From NCBI GenBank assembly GCA_963753545.1, contig CAVWCQ010000008.1:62001-126000 (forward strand): a stretch of 64,000 nucleotides of DNA. Reading direction: 5' to 3'. Under the pieces are notes generated by a model. The model made no database searches and was not told where the DNA came from. It saw only the letters and a program-made list of their open reading frames with translations. This document shows, piece by piece, positions 27,304 to 35,605 of the stretch. A program made the translations under genes and the position numbers. Source of the DNA: CAVWCQ01 sp963753545. GTDB lineage: Bacteria > Chloroflexota > Anaerolineae > Aggregatilineales > Aggregatilineaceae. Each line of letters begins with the position of its first letter. Position 1 is the first letter of the stretch.

Positions 27304-28101
27304 ATGTTCGAATCATCCGATTTTGAACACGCGCAGGGGTTCCTGCAACAGCAAATGGCTCATACCCAGGCGAAAATCGCCCGGATCGAACATGCACTAG
27401 AGTTGTGCCATACGTGTGATGAGGCGGAAGGTTTAGCGGTTATGCAGAACGCGGTACAGATGGAAGCTGACCTCATCGAGGAATTGGCGCACCATCTGCA
27501 TGATACAACTGTGTCGCTCGATACCCTGCTCATGCAGGAGATTGAGACCTATGAGCGAGAAGTGGACCATTATTCGCATCACTGGCAGCGTGGGCAGCCG
27601 ACCCCCGACGGTTACTGGGCGGCTGAGGGTAAGGTCGTCTTTCTGAAAGGATTGCAGCGCAATTTCCACGCATGGCGGGCGGGTCGTCCGCTCTCCGGGG
27701 AAGATATCTCGGCCTATGTGCATCATACAACTCCGCAGCCGAACCGCGCTGTGCAGCCGCTCAACCGTAATGTGCCGTCCGATGTGCAACCCTACCTCCA
27801 TCCCTGGTATGCGGACAGCCATCTGGACAGCCGGGAAGAAAGCACGGTAGGGCAGTTGGTCCGCCTGCGCCAGGATATTCTGAGCGCGCTGCTTGAAGAG
27901 GGCGTGCCGGAAGATCATCTGGAAGTGATCGTCCAGCCGAATGGCGAGGTGATCATCACGGGCTATGTCCACACCGCTGAGGAAAAGGAAAACGTGATCA
28001 CGGCTGTCGAACACGTTCCTGACGTGATGGAGCTGCTGACGGATATCAAGGTGGTCAGCCAGGCTCACTGCCCGGCCTGCCACGCCCTTAACGAGTCGTG
28101 A
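27304..28101 (+). CDS. BON-domain protein
   Basis: 265 residues. The first ~110 residues are His/Glu-rich helices (HALELCHTCDEAEGL; EIETYEREVDHYSHHW). The C terminus is a BON-like domain (EVIVQPNGEVIITGYVHTAE then VITAVEHVPDVMELL) ending in HCPAC. BON domains bind lipids or sugars. There is no signal peptide, so it acts in the cytoplasm. The His/Cys content hints at metal binding (inference). Confidence 0.65.
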   Translation: MFESSDFEHAQGFLQQQMAHTQAKIARIEHALELCHTCDEAEGLAVMQNAVQMEADLIEELAHHLHDTTVSLDTLLMQEIETYEREVDHYSHHWQRGQPTPDGYWAAEGKVVFLKGLQRNFHAWRAGRPLSGEDISAYVHHTTPQPNRAVQPLNRNVPSDVQPYLHPWYADSHLDSREESTVGQLVRLRQDILSALLEEGVPEDHLEVIVQPNGEVIITGYVHTAEEKENVITAVEHVPDVMELLTDIKVVSQAHCPACHALNES

Positions 28102-28105
28102 TCCC

Positions 28106-29167
28106 CTATCGCCGTGTGAAGACGATATCACCTTCCATCAATTCGATTTCAGTGCCGTCGGGATCGGTCAGAAAAGCGATGCGGATCCCGCCGGCAAAAT
28201 CGGTTGGGTCCAGCGTGAAAGGCACGCCTGCGCAGGCAAGCTGCTCGGCGATGGCGTCCAGACCGTTGACGCGCAGGGCGAGGTGATTCAGTCCGGCGCG
28301 GGGATTGTCTCCTTCCGGAATGGCAGGATCAACCGCCGCCTTGCTGTAACTGAACAGTTCCAGGACGCCTCGTCCCGTATCAAGATGGGTGATCGTCAGG
28401 CCGCGTTCGCTGCTGGGCACATCCAGGTGTCCCAACAGGCGAAAGCCCAGCAGACCGCGATAAAAATCCAGGGCGCGCGGCAGATCGCTCACCGTCACCG
28501 AGACATGGCCTAATCCCTGGATATGCGGCGGCGGTGGAGCAGCGGCGGGTTTTTCGGCGCGGAAGAGGGCAGGTTCGATGGAGATCGTCTCGCCCTGCGG
28601 AATATCCTCGCCTTCGAAGAGGGGCGGCGCGACACGGTTCGGATCGCTGATATAGCGCACCAGCCGGCGGATCAGGCGCTGGACGGTTTTGGGTTCGCTG
28701 GGCACATAGGGATAGACGGGCAGATCCGGGTGCAGCCCCAACGCCGCGCGCAGATCCGGTGAGGAGAGTGCTTCCGGCTCATTCTGCCGTCCGGCAGCGA
28801 TGATCAGATGGGCGCGCGGGTGTTGGTCCGCCAGCCGCCGCAGCGCGTTCTGGATCGTCTTTGGCCCCAGGATTTTCACCGCGTCAATGATGGCGATATA
28901 CCCGTCGCATTGCAGGTAGGAGATGCCGGGGGCCATCCGGTTGCTGATTGACTGCACATAGACCGGATGGTTGACAAGCCCCGTCAGTTTGACAAAACAG
29001 GGCGCATCGGGTGTGCTGCTGCCAACCCGCGTGGCGGGCGGCTCCATCTCCCAGACGACGCGCATAAAATCCCCGGTGTTGATCGGGGATACGTGTTCTT
29101 CACTGTGACGCGGCAAAATGCGGGCCTGATCGGGTCCATAGAAGCCAAAAACGGCAATTTTGAGCAA
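28106..29167 (-). CDS. Degenerate Ras/MglA-like GTPase fused to a VOC domain
   Basis: About 353 residues. N-terminal ~170: small-GTPase-like core (IAVFGFYGPD strand, ISYLQCDGYIAIIDA, RAHLIIAAGRQNEPEAL for the NKxD strand, C-terminal helix TVQRLIRRLVRYI) but no P-loop Lys-Ser/Thr, so it probably does not hydrolyse GTP. A Pro linker (APPPPHIQG) leads to a C-terminal glyoxalase/VOC domain (GHVSVTVSDLPRALDFYRGL to DPDGTEIELMEG) with His and Glu metal ligands in place. The start is TTG at 29167 with GGAGAGAAGG upstream. Confidence 0.65.
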   Translation of the reverse strand: MLKIAVFGFYGPDQARILPRHSEEHVSPINTGDFMRVVWEMEPPATRVGSSTPDAPCFVKLTGLVNHPVYVQSISNRMAPGISYLQCDGYIAIIDAVKILGPKTIQNALRRLADQHPRAHLIIAAGRQNEPEALSSPDLRAALGLHPDLPVYPYVPSEPKTVQRLIRRLVRYISDPNRVAPPLFEGEDIPQGETISIEPALFRAEKPAAAPPPPHIQGLGHVSVTVSDLPRALDFYRGLLGFRLLGHLDVPSSERGLTITHLDTGRGVLELFSYSKAAVDPAIPEGDNPRAGLNHLALRVNGLDAIAEQLACAGVPFTLDPTDFAGGIRIAFLTDPDGTEIELMEGDIVFTRR

Positions 29168-29293
29168 GGGGCCTTCTCTCCGGCAATAGACGGGCAGCAA
29201 CGAGGCCGATTATAGCGCGTCCGGGCCAGAAAACCGCCGCCGAAATGCCCCAAAATCCGGTGTGTTTGTGTAGAGTAGCTAACCCTGCATCCA

Positions 29294-29692
29294 TCAGGCG
29301 ACTTTGAGCACGCGCTGGGTCTTCAGGCGAATGATGATCATATCCAGTTCAGACCATTCAGTGACATGCTGGGCAGCGGTCTGCTTGTCCTCGTAATGAT
29401 AGGTCAGCTTTTTTAGCCACATTAAGCCGGGATCTTCTTCAACGCTCAATTCGCCCTTGAGCAGATATCCCGCGCCATCATTCGTATCCCCGCCGATGGT
29501 CACCGCGCCTTTCGAATTTTTGATGATGTAGCCGACTTTGCGTGTGTCGCGGGTGCTGATGATGACGATATCATCACCGTCGAGCATAAACCACACAGGG
29601 ACGGTATGCGGGTAGCCTGCCGGGTCGATAGCGGATAAACGCGCGATAAGGGGCTTCTGCAAAAAAGCACGAGCTTGATCATCCAATAACAT
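29294..29692 (-). CDS. PNPOx-family flavin-binding protein
   Basis: 132 residues. A split-barrel pyridoxamine 5'-phosphate oxidase-like protein: IARLSAIDPAGYPHTVPVWF then VIISTRDTRKVGYIIKN, typical of FMN/F420-dependent oxidoreductases of this superfamily. Substrate unknown. The start is ATG at 29692. Confidence 0.82.
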   Translation of the reverse strand: MLLDDQARAFLQKPLIARLSAIDPAGYPHTVPVWFMLDGDDIVIISTRDTRKVGYIIKNSKGAVTIGGDTNDGAGYLLKGELSVEEDPGLMWLKKLTYHYEDKQTAAQHVTEWSELDMIIIRLKTQRVLKVA

Positions 29693-29798
29693 AGGAGGTC
29701 CTCCTCAGATACAGCAATAGGGTACAGCGCTCACCTATGAAACGCAAAAGCGCGTTATACTGCGCCCTATACCCGATCACACAAGGACTATTTCGCCC

Positions 29799-30833
29799 AT
29801 GAGCACGCCAGCCAGTACCCTGATCAGCAAAACAGCCCGCCTCTCGCCCGGTGATCGGGTGCTGCTCCTCGGCCCCGATGTGTCTCTGGCGCGCTGGGCG
29901 GTTGGGCAGGGGGCCAGTGTGACGGCGTTTCATACGTCGCACACCATCCTGCGCCAGTTAGCCGCTGTCGTCCCGGTGAGCGAGTCCGTTTATCCCGATC
30001 CGGCTGTGCACGGCCCCGCCGATGTCGTGCTGCTCACGATCAGCAAGGGGCGCGATTTCACCCGTGCCAGCCTGTGGACCGGGGCGGCGGCGCTGCGTCC
30101 TGGCGGCAAGTTTTATCTGGCTGGCCCGAATGACGCGGGGGCAAAATCAGCCATCGCGGACGCAGCGGCGCTGTTGGGGAGCGCGCCGATCCTCGGCTAC
30201 AAGGGCGGCGGCAGGATCGCGCTGAGCATGCGCCCCGATCACCTGGATATTCCGGCAGAGTGGGGCCGCCCCTGGGAAGCGCAGACTCGCACGATCAGCC
30301 GCCCGGAAGGGGACACTACCATTACCACTATGCCCGGCGTTTTTAGCTGGGATCACCTTGATGATGGCACGGCGCTGCTGCTGGATCACCTGGGTGTGAC
30401 GCCGGGCGAGCGCGTGCTCGATATCGGCTGCGGCTACGGGATCATTGGGCTGGCGGCGGCGCGGGCTGGGGCAATCGTCACGATGGTCGATGATGATCTG
30501 CTGGCGATCCGCTGCGCGGCGGCGAGTGTCCAGGCCAACGGGCTGGCGGATCGCTGCACGGTGCTGCCGAGCGATGTGACGGAATCAGTACGCGACCAGA
30601 CCTTCGATCTCGTGCTGTCCAATCCACCCTTCCACCAGGGAACCGATGTGACGACGGTCACGGCGGAGCGGTTTGTGCGCGAGTCATTTGCGGTGCTGCG
30701 TCCCGGCGGGCGGCTGCGCATCGTCGCCAACCGTTTTTTGCCCTACCAGGGGCCGATCCAGAATATCTTCGGCGGCGTGACGGTTGTTGCCCAGACGAGC
30801 CGCTTCATGGTCTTAGAGGCCATCCACCCATAG
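29799..30833 (+). CDS. RsmC/RlmG-type class I methyltransferase
   Basis: 344 residues built as two methyltransferase folds. A degenerate N-terminal copy (DRVLLLGPDVSLARWAVGQG) is followed by an active C-terminal copy with the SAM motif VLDIGCGYGIIGLAAA and target-base motif LVLSNPPFHQG. This double build and the NPPF motif are typical of rRNA guanine-N2 methyltransferases. The final gene ends three bases from the convergent degV gene. Confidence 0.82.
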   Translation: MSTPASTLISKTARLSPGDRVLLLGPDVSLARWAVGQGASVTAFHTSHTILRQLAAVVPVSESVYPDPAVHGPADVVLLTISKGRDFTRASLWTGAAALRPGGKFYLAGPNDAGAKSAIADAAALLGSAPILGYKGGGRIALSMRPDHLDIPAEWGRPWEAQTRTISRPEGDTTITTMPGVFSWDHLDDGTALLLDHLGVTPGERVLDIGCGYGIIGLAAARAGAIVTMVDDDLLAIRCAAASVQANGLADRCTVLPSDVTESVRDQTFDLVLSNPPFHQGTDVTTVTAERFVRESFAVLRPGGRLRIVANRFLPYQGPIQNIFGGVTVVAQTSRFMVLEAIHP

Positions 30834-30835
30834 GA

Positions 30836-31723
30836 TTAGACCGCCCAATCGCCTGCCGCATAGGCGACTGCCAGCGACAGCGGCCCGACATGCGCACCCA
30901 GGACGGGTGTGCTCGATGCCGATTCCAGCCACACGCAGTCAAACGTCTCGCGCAGCCGGGCGTTGAGCTTATGCGCCAGTTCAGGTGTCGGATCATCCCC
31001 ATAGAGAGCCAGCGCGCGGAGTTTTTTGCCCCGTCCCACGCTGCTCACGATCTGATCGACAAACGCATCAATCGCTTTTGACAGGCTCCGCACCCGTTCG
31101 CTGGTCGAAACATAGGTGCCTTCTGTGCTGCCCGTTTTGCTCACCGTGACGACTGGCCGGAGATGCAGCGTCTGCGCGACATAGTAGCTCACGGTTCCGA
31201 TCCGACCGCCGCGCACGAGGTACGAGAGATCGTCCATGCAGAACAGAAAATTGGTCGCCTCGTGGGTTTGCCGGAGCAGGGGAATGATCTGCTCGACGCT
31301 GTAGCCAGCCGCAGCAGCACGGGCCGCCGCTAACACCTGGAATCCCAGCGCGCCGGAGATCGTCCGGCTGTCCCAGACTGTGATCGGTTGCCCGGCCAAC
31401 TGCCGCGCCGCGCTGTTCGCCGTTTTGATCGTCGTGCTCAGGGCGTCACTGAGATGGATCGACAGGATCGGGGTTCCACCCGCAGCGAGCCGGGTATAGG
31501 TGTCGAGAAACGTATCAACGGATGGCGAGGAGGTTGTCGGCAGGTTCTCGCCCGCCTTCAGCCGATCGAAGAACTGCTTCATGGTGAGGTCAACGCCGCT
31601 GCGAAAGGTTTGTTCGCCAAAGGTCACATTCATCGGAATGACCGTGATCCCGTACTGCCGGAAAACGGCGGCAGGCAGATCGCAGGTGGAGTTGGTTACA
31701 AGGATAGGCGGTTGTGTAGACAT
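30836..31723 (-). CDS. DegV family fatty-acid-binding protein
   Basis: 295 residues. VTNSTCDLPAAVFRQYGITV, GENLPTTSSPSVDTFLDTY, LSIHLSDALSTT and SYLVRGGRIGTVSYYVAQ match the DegV fold, which binds a fatty acid and hands it to a fatty acid kinase. Such genes are common in Firmicutes, Actinobacteria and Chloroflexota. No FakA-type kinase is adjacent. Confidence 0.9.
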   Translation of the reverse strand: MSTQPPILVTNSTCDLPAAVFRQYGITVIPMNVTFGEQTFRSGVDLTMKQFFDRLKAGENLPTTSSPSVDTFLDTYTRLAAGGTPILSIHLSDALSTTIKTANSAARQLAGQPITVWDSRTISGALGFQVLAAARAAAAGYSVEQIIPLLRQTHEATNFLFCMDDLSYLVRGGRIGTVSYYVAQTLHLRPVVTVSKTGSTEGTYVSTSERVRSLSKAIDAFVDQIVSSVGRGKKLRALALYGDDPTPELAHKLNARLRETFDCVWLESASSTPVLGAHVGPLSLAVAYAAGDWAV

Positions 31724-31894
31724 CAGTGATTCTCCTACTCATTCATCTTCAGTGTAGCTCATATTAAACGGCTTGTGTAGGGGATCGCTTCTCTCGTAAC
31801 ATGGGCGAAAAAACACGTTTTACGTTAAGCTTTTAAGAGAAGTCACGGAATGGGGTGTCTTGTCTACCCTCGGCGCAAAAACTGGAGTTCACCT

Positions 31895-33298
31895 ATGGCG
31901 AAAGAATATGATGTCATCGTTCTGGGCGCGGGACCAGGCGGTTATGTAGCTGCGATTCGTGCTGCCCAGTTGGGCTTCAAAACGGCGGTTGTCGAAAAAC
32001 AGTGGTGGGGCGGCGTGTGCCTGAATGTCGGCTGCATCCCCTCCAAGGCGCTGCTGCGCAACGCGGAACTGGCCCATATCTTCCAGCACCGCCTGAAAGA
32101 TTTCGGCTTTACGGCTGAAGGCGGAATATCCGTAGATTACAGCGCGGCCTTCAAGCGCAGCCGCCAGGTGTCCGAGCGCCTGGTCAAGGGTGTCGGCTTC
32201 CTGATGAAGAAGAACAAGATCGACACCTACGACGGCTGGGGCACGATCCAGGACCAGAACACAATCAGCGTCGAATTAAACGCGGGCGGCAACGAAACGC
32301 TCAAGACGAAGAATCTCATCCTCGCGACGGGCGCGACGACACGCCTGCTGCCCGGCACGCAGCTTTCCCCCAACGTGATCACCTATCTCGAAGCGATCAT
32401 GTCTGACACGCTGCCCAAGAGCATCGTCATCGCCGGGGCGGGCGCGATTGGCGTCGAGTTCGGCTACGTGATGCACAACTACGGCGTGGACGTGACAATT
32501 GTCGAATTTCTGCCGCGCATGCTGCCGCTCGAAGACGAGGAAATCTCGAAGGAACTGGAAAAGCAGTACAAAAAGATGGGCGTCAAGGTGATGACCGGGA
32601 CGCGCGTCGATAAGATCGAAGATACGGGCAGCGGCGTCCGCGTGACGGTCAGCAAAGACGGGCAGAGTCAAACCCTGGAAGCGGATAAGGCGCTGCAAGC
32701 CATCGGCTTTAAGGCGCGCACCGAAGGATATGGCCTGGAAAACATCAAGGGCCTCAAGCTGACGGATCGCGGAGCCGTGGATGTGAACGAGCGCATGGAG
32801 ACGAATATCCCCGGCGTGTATGCCATTGGCGATGTCACGGCGAAATTGATGCTGGCCCACGTCGGCAGCGCGCAGGGGATTATCGCCGCCGAAGTCATTG
32901 CCGGGAAGGACACTGTGCCGCTGGACTATAACATGATGCCGCGCGCCACCTACTGCCAGCCGCAGGTTGCCAGCTTCGGCTATACCGAGGAGGCGGCCAA
33001 GGCCGCCGGGTACGATATCAACGTGGCGAAGTTCCCCTTCCAGGCGAACGGCAAGGCGCTCGGACTGGGCGAAACGGCGGGCTTCGTCAAAGTGCTCAGC
33101 GATAAGAAATACGGCGAAATTCTCGGCGCGCACATGATCGGCCCGGACGTGACCGAACTGCTGCCGGAATGGACGCTGGCCCAGAAGTGGGAACTCACCG
33201 CCTACGAGATCGCCTACAACGTCCACGCGCACCCGACGCTCTCCGAGACGTTGATGGAAGTCGCGCACGGCCTTGAAGGCCACATGATCCAGATGTAA
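31895..33298 (+). CDS. lpdA: Dihydrolipoamide dehydrogenase (E3)
   Basis: 467 residues. FAD site VIVLGAGPGGYVAAIRAA, redox disulfide GGVCLNVGCIPSKALLR, NAD site IVIAGAGAIGVEFGYV, and C-terminal active-site His in AYNVHAHPTLSETLMEV. It reoxidises lipoyl groups of 2-oxoacid dehydrogenase or glycine cleavage complexes. The ATG at 31895 with CTGGAG upstream fits the family better than a 15-residue longer start. The last ~60 bases are duplicated at 37918-37979. Confidence 0.95.
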   Translation: MAKEYDVIVLGAGPGGYVAAIRAAQLGFKTAVVEKQWWGGVCLNVGCIPSKALLRNAELAHIFQHRLKDFGFTAEGGISVDYSAAFKRSRQVSERLVKGVGFLMKKNKIDTYDGWGTIQDQNTISVELNAGGNETLKTKNLILATGATTRLLPGTQLSPNVITYLEAIMSDTLPKSIVIAGAGAIGVEFGYVMHNYGVDVTIVEFLPRMLPLEDEEISKELEKQYKKMGVKVMTGTRVDKIEDTGSGVRVTVSKDGQSQTLEADKALQAIGFKARTEGYGLENIKGLKLTDRGAVDVNERMETNIPGVYAIGDVTAKLMLAHVGSAQGIIAAEVIAGKDTVPLDYNMMPRATYCQPQVASFGYTEEAAKAAGYDINVAKFPFQANGKALGLGETAGFVKVLSDKKYGEILGAHMIGPDVTELLPEWTLAQKWELTAYEIAYNVHAHPTLSETLMEVAHGLEGHMIQM

Positions 33299-33305
33299 AA
33301 TCCAG

Positions 33306-33334
33306 GGGGCGCAGGACCATTTAAGCTGCGCCCC
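33306..33334 (+). terminator. lpdA terminator
   Basis: Perfect 9-bp stem GGGGCGCAG / CTGCGCCCC with an 11-base loop, followed by T-rich sequence. A near copy with one compensable change is at 37998-38022. Confidence 0.75.
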
Positions 33335-33420
33335 TTAATTCCTAATTTTTGGACGCATTGCAACTCGCCTCACCGCAAGTCGCGCCCCTCATCATTCCCG
33401 AATAATATGAGGTAGATCGT

Positions 33421-35592
33421 ATGATTTCCTGGCGCATGATTCGTCAGCAGATCGGCGTAATATTGTTTTTTGGAATGTTAGGGGTCATTACTCTTTCTCC
33501 CTTAATCTTTCATATGGGCACACGGGTCCCTGGCGAAATCGATTATTTTCACTTTAATTGGAACTACTGGTGGATCAGGCACGCCCTGGAAACGGGTCAG
33601 AACCCTTACTACACAGAAATGGCCCTGGTGCCCTTCCGCCAAAATCTGGCTTTACACAGCCTGACACCGATCTGGTTCCCTGTGTATGTCATTTTGGAAC
33701 CCCTGGTCGGACAGCTTCGCGCGACCAATGCTATCCTCTGGATCAGCGTCGTACTCACGGGCTGGATCACCTACCTGTTTCTGCGGCAGCAAGCGATCCA
33801 CCGGTTGCTGGCACTATTGGGAGGCGTTATTTTGATGCTGTCACCCAATATGCGCGGGCAGATACTTGGCACTCATCTGGATCTGATCGGCTTTTTCTGG
33901 ATGCCAGCGCTGCTGCTGCTGTGGGATCGAGTGGCAAAAAGGTCGGAGATCAAATGGCCCATACTTGTTGGGCTTGCCCTGTGGGGGGCATGGCTGACCG
34001 ATCCCGTGGTCAATCTGTGGAACGCGCTGCTGCTCGGCCCATTTGCTCTGCTGACGCTCATCCAGGCTAAAAACCGGAGCGCCCGCGTGAAACTGGTATT
34101 ACGCGGCATACTGGCCATCGGCGTGATGTTGGCATTGGCCTGGTTTATCGGGCCTCTACAGCCGCTGCTCAAAGTCGATATGGACGCCTTTTCCCCGCTC
34201 AGGTATCAGACCTCGCGCGATTTTGCACTCTCGCTTAAAGTATGGGAATGGCAGCACCAGACAGGCGAGCCGCGTGGTTTCGGTATCCTGCTTGTTCTCA
34301 TAACCCTTATTGCTTTGTTCATGCGCACTCAAGATCGCCGCCGTTGGTTCTGGCTGATCGTCGCTCTTCCTCCGTTGATTCTAGCCCTGGGGCCGGATAT
34401 CACTCTCGGTGGACACCTCATTAAGCTGCCGTTCAGGTTGGTATACAGTCTGACACGCGGCCAGTACCGCGTTCCGGCGCGTTTTGTCCCGGTGGCAACG
34501 TTCGCGCTGATCGTTTTTGCCGGGCAAACGTTTACCCCCTGGATCGCTCGATTGCGGCGTCCGGCATGGCGCGGACTGCTGGCGGGAGTTGTCATGCTGG
34601 CTTACCTGGCTGACACACACACATTTGTCCCGTTAGCAGTCATATCGCCCCCGCAGCCATACCGATTTTATACGATGATGCGGCACGAAAACGCTGACTA
34701 TGTCGTGTTGGAAGTCCCGACAAGCCCTGCCAGCGGCACGTTTGTCCTGGGATGGCAGTCGATGTCCAATTGGCATCCTGAGGCGATGTTTTACGGCATC
34801 ACTCATGAGAAGCGTATGGTCAGCGGCTTGCTCTCACGCATTCCCGATATTGAGCAGTGGTACTATCAGATTTCACCTTTGTTGGGCTGGTTAGGTGGAG
34901 AACATGGCCTGGAGCCAGACTCTGCACGTGCTGAACTTGAGCGGCTGGTTGCTGGCCAGTGGGGAATGGGTGAGGTTACAGCCCCCATTGGTTACATTGT
35001 CGTCCATCAGGACTGGCTGCTGCCGGAAAAGGCACAGGAAATTCTGGCGTTTTTTAATGCACAGCCCTCACTCTGTTTTATAGAAGTTGAGCGGGACGCA
35101 GTGTTATACCGGACAACGAGTCACCCCAAGGGATGTCCACCGCGTACGCCTCCCGAGATGGAACCAGGAGTTTACCGGATATCGCTTGGGCAGTCCGGCG
35201 ATGAAGGCTTTTTAGGCCAGGGATGGTACCGGAAAGAGAACGTTGGGGGGACGCCTGCGCGTTGGACGGGCAGCAGCACAGAAACCTTGCTTTATGCCGA
35301 TCTGCCGCCTGCCAGCACCTACGCGCTGACCGTGCGCGCCGTCGCATTTAATGTACCGCGTACCGTGCGCGTCACCATGAATTCAGCCGTGCTGGGTGAA
35401 CTCGTGATCACTCCCGGCGACTGGCGTGATTATACGCTGCTTATTCCCGCTAATCTGGCTGGTGGAAAAATGGAATTCAGACTGACCGCAGATGGCACAC
35501 TGTCAGCGGCTGAGGCCGGGTTATCAGCCGACACACGCCCTTTGAGCGCCGCGTATACCTCGGTTGAGTTTCGCGCGGTAGAGGAAAATTAG
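33421..35592 (+). CDS. Polytopic membrane protein, GT-C-like, paralog 1
   Basis: 723 residues. About 11 membrane helices in the first ~410 residues, then a ~300-residue soluble beta-rich tail. The first loop has GEIDYFHFNWNYWWIRHAL, an acidic/aromatic loop in the position of the catalytic Asp of GT-C glycosyltransferases. Later PIGYIVVHQDWLLPEKAQEI recurs in the paralog. It resembles Chloroflexota 'YfhO-like' or mannosyltransferase-like proteins; the donor and acceptor are unknown. It is tail-to-tail with its paralog. Confidence 0.7.
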   Translation: MISWRMIRQQIGVILFFGMLGVITLSPLIFHMGTRVPGEIDYFHFNWNYWWIRHALETGQNPYYTEMALVPFRQNLALHSLTPIWFPVYVILEPLVGQLRATNAILWISVVLTGWITYLFLRQQAIHRLLALLGGVILMLSPNMRGQILGTHLDLIGFFWMPALLLLWDRVAKRSEIKWPILVGLALWGAWLTDPVVNLWNALLLGPFALLTLIQAKNRSARVKLVLRGILAIGVMLALAWFIGPLQPLLKVDMDAFSPLRYQTSRDFALSLKVWEWQHQTGEPRGFGILLVLITLIALFMRTQDRRRWFWLIVALPPLILALGPDITLGGHLIKLPFRLVYSLTRGQYRVPARFVPVATFALIVFAGQTFTPWIARLRRPAWRGLLAGVVMLAYLADTHTFVPLAVISPPQPYRFYTMMRHENADYVVLEVPTSPASGTFVLGWQSMSNWHPEAMFYGITHEKRMVSGLLSRIPDIEQWYYQISPLLGWLGGEHGLEPDSARAELERLVAGQWGMGEVTAPIGYIVVHQDWLLPEKAQEILAFFNAQPSLCFIEVERDAVLYRTTSHPKGCPPRTPPEMEPGVYRISLGQSGDEGFLGQGWYRKENVGGTPARWTGSSTETLLYADLPPASTYALTVRAVAFNVPRTVRVTMNSAVLGELVITPGDWRDYTLLIPANLAGGKMEFRLTADGTLSAAEAGLSADTRPLSAAYTSVEFRAVEEN

Positions 35593-35605
35593 CGGTCGCG
35601 CCGCG

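Noticed and set aside
31850..31894. Fifteen-residue longer start for lpdA
   Set aside because: The extra residues have no family match; the ATG at 31895 fits the FAD-motif spacing and has a ribosome site.
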